A stretch of DNA of 64,000 nt, taken from Chamaecrista fasciculata. Lineage: Eukaryota; Streptophyta; Magnoliopsida; Fabales; Fabaceae. The stretch's first letter is position 1, and every line of letters begins with the position of its first letter. Made by a program: the position numbers and the translations under genes. This document shows positions 57,600-64,000 of this stretch, one piece after another. The notes under the pieces are model-generated. The model did no database searches. It was not told the origin of the DNA and saw only the letters and a list, made by a program, of their open reading frames with translations. The stretch lies in NCBI GenBank assembly GCA_003254925.1, contig QANZ01035946.1, positions 26,901-90,900 of the forward strand, in the 5' to 3' direction.

Positions 57600-58741
57600 T
57601 TTATTGCTAAATCTATTTTTGAAAAGATCTTTGCTAATTGCTCCTATTCCGTAGGTCAAGGAACTATCTTAAGGAAAATTTTCAAACTTTCATATTCTGA
57701 CCATGCTGATTAAAGCTCAATGTCTATATGTCATTATTATCAGATGAGCAACCTGGAAATTCAGTCAAGACTCTGAAGAAGGCTAAAGACAAATCAAATA
57801 TGTTGAAGATACTATTGTTCCTAGCCGTTAGAGTAATCAAAGCTGAAGAAGATTTCCATATCAAGCTGTTGAAGCTGCTCTCTATAAAAGCTAAAGAATT
57901 CAAATGTTGAAAATGTTATTGCTATGTGCTGAAGCTAGACCAAGTGTCAATATCAAAAGCTATCTCTTTGTGAGAACCCTTTGTGGGATTAGTCTTTGTG
58001 ACATTCACCTTTGTGTGTGAACCTATCTCTTTGTGAGAGAACCCCTTCTATATTTCTTCTTGAAACTATCTGATTCGTTCGTATACCTCCTAGTGGTAAT
58101 AGGTTACCTGCCCTCGGTTATTGTGAAACCCTATAGTGGTTATCCGTGAGTAGTTGCACTGTAAGAGGAGTTGCTGTGAGGAACCTGGTTGATTACCCAT
58201 GAGGACTTGTGGTTTGGGAAACTGTAAAAGTGTGAAACCCTAGTGGTGATCCGTGAGTGGTTGAGTGCCAATTGTAATTTGGTTAGTTTGCCCAGCAATA
58301 ATATAAAATCCCTTACTTTGTGCTTGGGGACTGGACGTAAGTTTAAAAGAAAGTTCTTTGTTGAGGATTAGTATCTTATTCTGAACCAGTATAAATCTGC
58401 TGTGTCATTATTCCTGATCATTTCTCCTTTATATTCCGCATTTATCTTTTGTGTTAAGGATTAGCTTTCTTTCATTTGCAATCTGCTGATATTTCTGATC
58501 TGCTTAAGTGTTTGCTTTATCTAAGTATATCTGTGTTCTTAAGCTTATCTGTTATTGCTAAGAAGCTTTCTTCTGAAAGAAATTGTTTGAAGGAATTGTT
58601 CTGAGGAATTTATATTAGAGGGATTGTTTTGAGTAACTGTTTTAAGGAACTCTGTTAAAACTTGTTTTTAACTTAGAAAAAGTTTTTAAATACCAATTCA
58701 CCCCCTTCTTGGTATATTTTCCTTGTGCATTCTGACTAACA
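57600..58741 (+). repeat. 5' LTR of the SIRE-like copia element, left end not resolved
   Basis: It ends tgcattctgactaaCA at 58741, two bases before the PBS. A TATA-like ctctataaaagc lies at 57881-57892. The expected left terminus (the inverse of the end, tgttagtcagaatgca) is not present, so the LTR is truncated or diverged on the left. Repeated ctatctctttgtgagaacc-type units lie at 57960-58040. Confidence 0.65.
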
Positions 58742-58743
58742 GG

Positions 58744-58755
58744 TGGTATCAGAGC
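58744..58755 (+). other. tRNA-iMet primer-binding site of the SIRE-like element
   Basis: TGGTATCAGAGC, two bases after the LTR end. Confidence 0.85.
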
Positions 58756-58814
58756 AGTGTCTCTATATATATCTAATTTGGTGTAACAGCCCTGAGAAAA
58801 GATCCTGAGTCAAG

Positions 58815-60536
58815 ATGCAGAACAACAATGACAATAGCTATGCTGGTAGAATCTCTATGCACAAGCCTCCTTATTTCAATGGGATTGACTATACCTACTG
58901 GAAGAACCGCATGAAGATTTTTGCAAAATCCATCAATCCTCAAATCTGGCGGATTATCAAAAATGGTCCTATTGAGATTACAAAGAAAGAGAACAATAAG
59001 ATTGTTGAGAAGCCTATTGAAGAATGGGATGAAAATGACAACAACAGGTATGCACTCAATAGTAGAGCTATTAACTGTATTTATTGTGCTGTGAGTGCAG
59101 ATGAATTCAAGAAGTTATCAAGATGTGAAACTGCCAAAGAAATGTGGGACAAACTCCAAGTCACGTATGAAAGAACAACCGAGCTGAGGAAGTCTCGAAT
59201 TTATTCACTCATGAAAGAATATGAGAACTTCCAGATGAAGGAAACAGAGAAGATTGATGAGATGTTCGAGAGATTCGGAAAAATCATCAATGACCTGGAT
59301 TCCTTAGGAGAATGTCTTGAGCAGGAGAAAATTGTAAGAAAAGTTGTGAGGAGCTTATCCTCAATCTGGGAAATCAAGGTGACAGCTCTCCATGAAAGTC
59401 AGAAGCTGGAGTCAATGACCATAGATGATCTCAGAGGAAACTTACTTACATATGAGTCAACCTTCCTAGCTGAGAAAGTACAGAACCTCAAGAAGAGTAA
59501 AGGGATTGCCCTCAAAGCCACTAAAAGTGATGATGAAGATGATGAGGTACACCTTGATGAAGAGGAAATGGTGCTGCTAGCAAGACACTTTAATAAGTTC
59601 TTCAAACCGAGAAGGACACAGTTCCTTAGGAAGAATTCTCCGCCAACAAGGAACCCTTCATTCAGAAAAGACAACAACTTCAAGAAAGACAAAGAAGTGA
59701 TATGCTATGAATGTAAGAAGCCTGGACATGTCAGACCAGATTGCCCTCTACTCAAAAAGTCAAAGTTCAGAAAGAAGAAGACAATGGTAGCTGAATCCTC
59801 ATGGGATGATGATGATGAGGACCTCATAGTTGAGGAAGAAGATTATGAAGACACAGATACAACAAACCTCTGCTTCATGGCTACTGCTGATAACGAGATA
59901 AAATCAAATTTGAATATCTTTGCTGATTTAAGTAATGATGAGATTGTGTATGAATCTTATAAACTGCTTGAGTCTTTCTTTATTCAAAAAGAGAAGTTGA
60001 AAAATGAAAGAAAAGAGAAGAATGAGATGGAGTTGAAAAATAGAGAATTAGAAGAAGAAAATGAGAAGTTGAAAAGTGAATATGAAGCTATGAGAGAAGA
60101 ATCTGAGAAGTTGAAGAAAGAAAAAGAAGAAGAAGTTGAAGAGATGAGAAAAGAAAATATTATTCTTGAGAAGAAAAATATGAGTCTTATAGAAGAAAGA
60201 GAAAAGGCAAAGCTTGCTGAAGAAAAGAGCCAAGAAGATGATGAGAAGTTAAACAAGGAGAATGAGTTCCTTAAGAACCAGAACAGAGTTCTAAGGAAGG
60301 ATCTTGAGAACCTTGTTGGAGGAATAAAGAAGTTAGATCTTATGCTCGGCTCCCAAAACTGCTTTTATGACAAGGCAGGTGTCAGCTATGATGGTTCTAA
60401 TGATGATCCACATGACAAGAAGAAGAAGGTAGCAAAACCTTTTGTAAGGGAAGGAACTGTATGTGATGGTGACCATGCTGAGAGTTCCTCAGGAAGAACT
60501 CCTGACAGAAAAAAAATGCATCTAGACCTTTTGTGA
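58815..60536 (+). CDS. Gag polyprotein of a SIRE-like Ty1/copia retrotransposon
   Basis: An uninterrupted 573-codon frame starts at the first ATG after the PBS. Residues about 10-230 form the copia gag core (PPYFNGIDYTYWKNRMKIF, AKEMWDKLQVTYERT, KIVRKVVRSL). Near residue 297 comes a CCHC zinc knuckle (CYECKKPGHVRPDC) that packages element RNA. Residues about 390-505 are a long Lys/Glu coiled coil, a trait of Sirevirus/SIRE gags. The frame ends at a TGA after KKMHLDLL; a second, degenerate zinc knuckle continues in another frame. Its openness suggests a fairly recent insertion, although the rest of the element is disrupted. Confidence 0.85.
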   Translation: MQNNNDNSYAGRISMHKPPYFNGIDYTYWKNRMKIFAKSINPQIWRIIKNGPIEITKKENNKIVEKPIEEWDENDNNRYALNSRAINCIYCAVSADEFKKLSRCETAKEMWDKLQVTYERTTELRKSRIYSLMKEYENFQMKETEKIDEMFERFGKIINDLDSLGECLEQEKIVRKVVRSLSSIWEIKVTALHESQKLESMTIDDLRGNLLTYESTFLAEKVQNLKKSKGIALKATKSDDEDDEVHLDEEEMVLLARHFNKFFKPRRTQFLRKNSPPTRNPSFRKDNNFKKDKEVICYECKKPGHVRPDCPLLKKSKFRKKKTMVAESSWDDDDEDLIVEEEDYEDTDTTNLCFMATADNEIKSNLNIFADLSNDEIVYESYKLLESFFIQKEKLKNERKEKNEMELKNRELEEENEKLKSEYEAMREESEKLKKEKEEEVEEMRKENIILEKKNMSLIEEREKAKLAEEKSQEDDEKLNKENEFLKNQNRVLRKDLENLVGGIKKLDLMLGSQNCFYDKAGVSYDGSNDDPHDKKKKVAKPFVREGTVCDGDHAESSSGRTPDRKKMHLDLL

Positions 60537-60831
60537 AAAAAACATGTTGCAAGTGCAGGAACAAAGGCTATCTGGCTTATGACTGTGGCACTCAGAATAG
60601 CAAAAGCAAAATCAGGAATCCTTTCTTGGTTACTAAGCAAGTCTGGGTTCCTAAGGGATCCTTGAAAGGAACTAATGCTGTAAGTACCCAATGTGTTGTG
60701 GGTACCTGAACAATTTTCATTGTTTCTGTAGGTGTGCCTGAGGACCAGTGCAAGGAAAGACAAGTGGTTCCTGGATTCTGGATGTTCAAGACACATGACA
60801 GGGAACCTGAAGAATTACTAGTCCATTACCA
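60537..60831 (+). pseudogene. Second zinc knuckle and protease start, frame-shifted
   Basis: A different frame from gag encodes CCKCRNKGYLAYDC, in which the zinc-binding His is Tyr, then KQVWVPKGSLKG. After a stop (near 60708), WFLDSGCSRHMTGN carries the aspartic protease site DSG. A TAG follows at about 60819. The remainder of the protease is missing. Confidence 0.75.
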
Positions 60832-60891
60832 TGAAGGACTTAGGAAGAGTGTGAAGGAGATTATGCCCTAGGGCCAATCATCCTATAGATA

Positions 60892-62827
60892 TGTTGGGAA
60901 CATATCAATTAATTTATAGAGATAAATTAATGGTTATCATATTATTAGCATGTTTACTATGATAACAATCCGTGATTAATTATGAGATAATTAATCTAAA
61001 TTGTCCCTGGTCGCTCATTCGAGTGGGAACTTGAATTGAACTAAGACCAGCCTGACCTCGGTGCATAGAGATGCATGCACTAGATGCTGAGACGAGAGTC
61101 ATGGTGCAATTATGTAAGGAGTTACATATTGTTGGACCGACCCGAAGAGTTCTGCATGGGTTTAGTCATTAGCTGGTCTCTCCTGTACAATCTGTCATGA
61201 TGCCCTTAGACCTGAGGTCTTGACTATTCCGGCGTTGCAGTTGTCAAACTTTGGCCAGGAAAAAGAGTGGCCACTCAAGAATGAGAGATATCTAACTGGC
61301 GCCCTCGATGAGTCTGTCCAGGAAAAAGAGTGGCCACTCAAGAATTGGGACTTACTCAGGGAATCGAGAAAGTTGTGGTTTGGATTATGGATGACTTTCC
61401 TGTGCCTAGTCCATGACCGAGATATCGTAGGACAATAGGATCTCTGACACGGAGGTACTGAGGTTAAGTCGTTTTAGTAAAAACGATAACTCACGTGTTT
61501 TGGGTAGTTGTGATGGCTTGCTAGAGTCCGCTCACGACTTGTAGGTCATGGGGATGACCTACTGCCAACTTCACGTGGGGCCTGCTGGGTCACACACGAG
61601 CAGGAACAGGACACCGTTTAAAAGGGACACGAATTAGGGTTAATTCGTGGGTCACTCCGGTGGCACAATTTAAGACACAGAGGAAATGTCTGGGACATTA
61701 GGTCTTGTCTTAATTGATCTACAGTTGTGTAATATTTAAATTTGTGGGACAAGTTTAAATATAATAATTGTTAAATGATTAATGGGGATTAATTATTTAC
61801 AATTAAAATATTAGGGAAAAATAATTCAGATAATATTCCTAAAAGTTAGGAAATTATTGAATTATAAAATTCCCCAATAATTAGATGAGGGTGGCGCCTC
61901 TTTTGGATTATTTGGATAAATAAAATAGTTTTATTAATTCAAATAATAAGTTTGAATTCAAAAGATTTGATGGAGATATCAAAAGATTTGAATTCAAACA
62001 GATTTGGTGAGATCTCCTCTCAGAATCTTTGGTAAATCATAAATTAAGGAAAGTTTTTGATTTATAAAATTCCAAGGAAAAGGGAGAGGGAGATGGCGCC
62101 TTCTTGTGGGTCCCAATGAGAGATTTGATCTCTCATTTGATTCTCCAAGATTGCAGTTTGAATTTAAATTAAAATATTAAGGTAATATTTTAATTATAAA
62201 TTCAAGTCCTAAAATAATTATATTATCAGAATATCTTGATTTTAGGAATAATTAAATCACCAAATTTTTTACTATAAATATAGGGCAAGTCGACTTGCCC
62301 CATATTGCTTGAGAAGAAAATTATACAACTCTAGTTTTGATTTTCTTCCTAAGAGTTAGAGAGAGAAAATCACACCTTTGCACCCAAGAGAGAAAATCGA
62401 CTTTTCTCTAAGAGTTAGAGAAAATCGATCAAGCTCCATAATTAGGGTTTTTGAGAGAAGAAAAGGCAAGAAGGAGTGCTTGTGGGGGGTTTCTTCTAAG
62501 CGCCACCTCAATTGCTGTTTCAAGAAGGAGTTCTTGAGTTCAGAGTCTGTAGATTGGTCCCTAGTTCTTTTGGAGAAAAGAACTGAAGGCTAGCACCTCG
62601 GTGTTCAAAGAAACTGTTCGAGTGGATTACTAGCAGAGGGAGAACGCTGGGAGTGGGCTCCTTGGATTCGCCTTGTTCTACCATCAGATTGAAACTCGTG
62701 AGGTATACCATTATCTAAAAGTTTTAAATTCTGCTAGCGGATCCGTTCGGGAATTCTAGGACCTAGGCGTTTTTTTTATTTGTTTTGTTTTTGCTTCCGC
62801 TGCTTTAGGCGCCTAGGATTCCCAACA
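60892..62827. repeat. Putative solo LTR inserted between protease and integrase
   Basis: The segment starts TGTTGGGAAC and ends GATTCCCAACA, the TG...CA inverted ends of an LTR. A TATA-like actataaatatagg is at 62270-62283. No internal region, PBS or polypurine tract is inside, so at 1936 bp it fits a solo LTR. No matching 5-bp flanks were found. A 28-bp unit (caggaaaaagagtggccact and on) is directly repeated at about 61256 and 61318. The short plus-strand frames inside are probably not genes. Confidence 0.6.
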
Positions 62828-62829
62828 TA

Positions 62830-63903
62830 TGGCACAGAAGATTGGGACATGCTGGCATGGGAAAGATATCTAAGCTTTCAAAAGGAAACCAGGTGAATGA
62901 CTTGCCCAAGCTGAATTATGTAAAAGATAATATTTGTGAAGCATGTCAACACGGGAAGCAGATAAGGAGTTCCTTTAAGCAGAAAGAATATGTATCAACT
63001 TCAAGGCCTCTACAACTCATACATATGGACCTCTTCGGACCAATGAGAACTGAAAGCATTGGTGGCAAATCATATGGCTATGTGCTGGTAGATGATTACT
63101 CGAGGTACACATGGGTTTATTTCCTAGCTAACAAGAGTGATTGTTTTGACTCCTTCAGGACCTTCTGTTTACAAGTATACAATGAGAAAGGGTACCTGAT
63201 TATAAGCATAAGCAGTGATCATGGTAGAGAGTTTGAAAATGCAAAGTTCCAAGAGTTCTGTGAAGAACATGGAATTACACATAATTTCTCTACACCAAGA
63301 ACTCCTCGACAGAATGGAGTAGCTGAAAGGAAGAACAGATCCTTACTAGAAATGGTAAGGACTATGCTATGTGAAAATGATGTGGCTAAGAACCTCTGGG
63401 CAGAAGCAGTGAGTACAGCTGCTTATATCATCAACCGATACATCATAAGGCCAGTATTGAACAAGACTCCATATGAGTTATGGAAGGGAAGAAAACCAAA
63501 CATTGGTTTCTTTCATTCATTTGGGTGCAAGTGCTACATTCTCATCAACAACAAGGAAGATATTGGAAAGCTGGATTCACGGGCTCATGAAGGAATATTT
63601 GTGGGATATTCCTCCTCAAGCAAAGTTTATCGAGTATACAACAAGGCAAACAGAACTATTGAAGAATCTATGCACGTTGTGTTCGATGAAACAGCTCCAG
63701 GAGTTCAGAAGAAAGCAAATCAGGAAGATGAGGAAGAATCTGATTCTGAAGTCATTCCTGATGCTCAGATTGAACAGGAACCTAGCAAGGAACAATCTCA
63801 AGAAGCTGATAAGGTTAATGATTCCAATCCTTCTATATGTCTTGATGCTAACCCTGATACAGGTATTGCTCCTCAAGAAGCTAATCAAGGAGAAACCTCT
63901 TAA
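62830..63903 (+). pseudogene. Integrase of the SIRE-like copia element (broken from its polyprotein)
   Basis: The frame opens with WHRRLGHAGMGK (zinc-domain histidines), then ICEACQHGK (CxxC). The catalytic core has HMDLFGPM (first Asp), ISSDHGREFENAKF (second Asp) and TPRQNGVAERKNRSLLEM (Glu), the DDE triad. PYELWKGRKPNIGFFHSFGC and the C-terminal GIFVGYSS module follow. Then comes a Glu/Asp/Gln-rich linker and a TAA at 63901. The catalytic residues are intact, but the start is fused to the solo LTR, the protease is truncated, and RT is not reached before the next insertion. Confidence 0.85.
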
Positions 63904-63957
63904 GTGAGAAAAATACCACATGAATGGAAAGGCTCAAGGAACTATCCATAACAGTTC

Positions 63958-64000
63958 TGTTGGGAAGTCACAGAGGGAGCGCAGCGGAAGGGAAAATAAA
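63958..64000 (-). repeat. Edge of another LTR, reverse orientation, running off the window
   Basis: TGTTGGGAAGTC followed by gcgcagcggaagg resembles the reverse complement of the right end of the 60892-62827 LTR (tgttgggaatcc then gcagcggaagc). It interrupts copia polyprotein sequence. Confidence 0.5.

Noticed and set aside
59399-60256. Ser/Phe-rich minus-strand frames
   Set aside because: Shadows of the gag coiled-coil coding sequence.
61220-61438. Frame with repeated QEKEWPLKN as a tandem-repeat protein
   Set aside because: It lies inside the putative solo LTR and arises from its 62-bp direct repeat.
60892-62827. Reading the insertion as a DNA transposon because of its TGTTGGGAA/TTCCCAACA ends
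   Set aside because: TG...CA ends, the TATA box and the absence of a target duplication of transposon type fit a solo LTR better, although this is not proven.

Overview
This window looks like nuclear DNA from a eudicot plant. It is AT-rich, its genes carry many introns with GT/AG borders, and it holds plant-specific families: a PRONE-type RopGEF, a DTX-type MATE transporter, an EIX-like LRR receptor, and Ty1/copia and Athila/Tat-like retrotransposons. The species cannot be named from the sequence. Three genes appear intact, all on the minus strand: a RopGEF (26653-30332, 7 exons, 479 codons), a small single-C2-domain protein (37593-39060, 4 exons, 139 codons) and a MATE/DETOXIFICATION transporter (43109-48293, 7 exons, 474 codons). 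Exon borders were read by hand from splice sites and reading phase.

Layout. 1-4593: remains of an Athila/Tat-like LTR element on the minus strand. 4594-7960: a dispersed repeat interrupted by a long-inverted-repeat, Mutator-like (MULE) element, which holds an LTR of the same retroelement family. 8130-12441: a 4.3-kb CACTA transposon with a perfect 3-bp target duplication. It carries exon-intron fragments of a trehalose-6-phosphate phosphatase gene and an NAD(P)-binding Rossmann (SDR-like) gene. 12637-13985: another MULE-type foldback element. 14680-15470: an ORTHRUS/VIM-like RING fragment. 16800-17640: a second copy of the dispersed repeat, lacking the insertion. 18985-21646: an LRR receptor-like-protein pseudogene split by a tRNA-derived SINE. 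22160-24461: a PIF/Harbinger-like element. 25165-25316: a receptor-kinase exon fragment. 26653-31200: the RopGEF gene. 31200-37030: mostly unassigned AT-rich DNA with MITEs and one copia-type LTR that has a polypurine tract on its left and a primer-binding site on its right. 37593-39060: the C2 gene. 39713-42610: nested inverted-repeat elements. 43109-48430: the MATE gene, whose introns hold several MITEs. 49851-51631: three transposons nested in one another. 52130-57530: two copia fragments. 57600-63957: a SIRE-like copia element with LTR end, primer-binding site, intact gag ORF, broken protease, solo-LTR insertion and integrase. 63958-64000: the start of another LTR.

I see no operon-like or pathway relationship among the host genes. 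The main theme is transposon activity. At least seven inverted-repeat elements have perfect 9-bp target duplications, and two have 8-bp ones (one perfect, one with a single mismatch). Several are nested, and several sit inside introns of intact genes. The least ordinary objects are the gene-fragment-carrying CACTA element, the triple nest at 50 kb, the LTR flanked by PPT and PBS at 36 kb, and the ATA codon where a MATE start codon might once have been.
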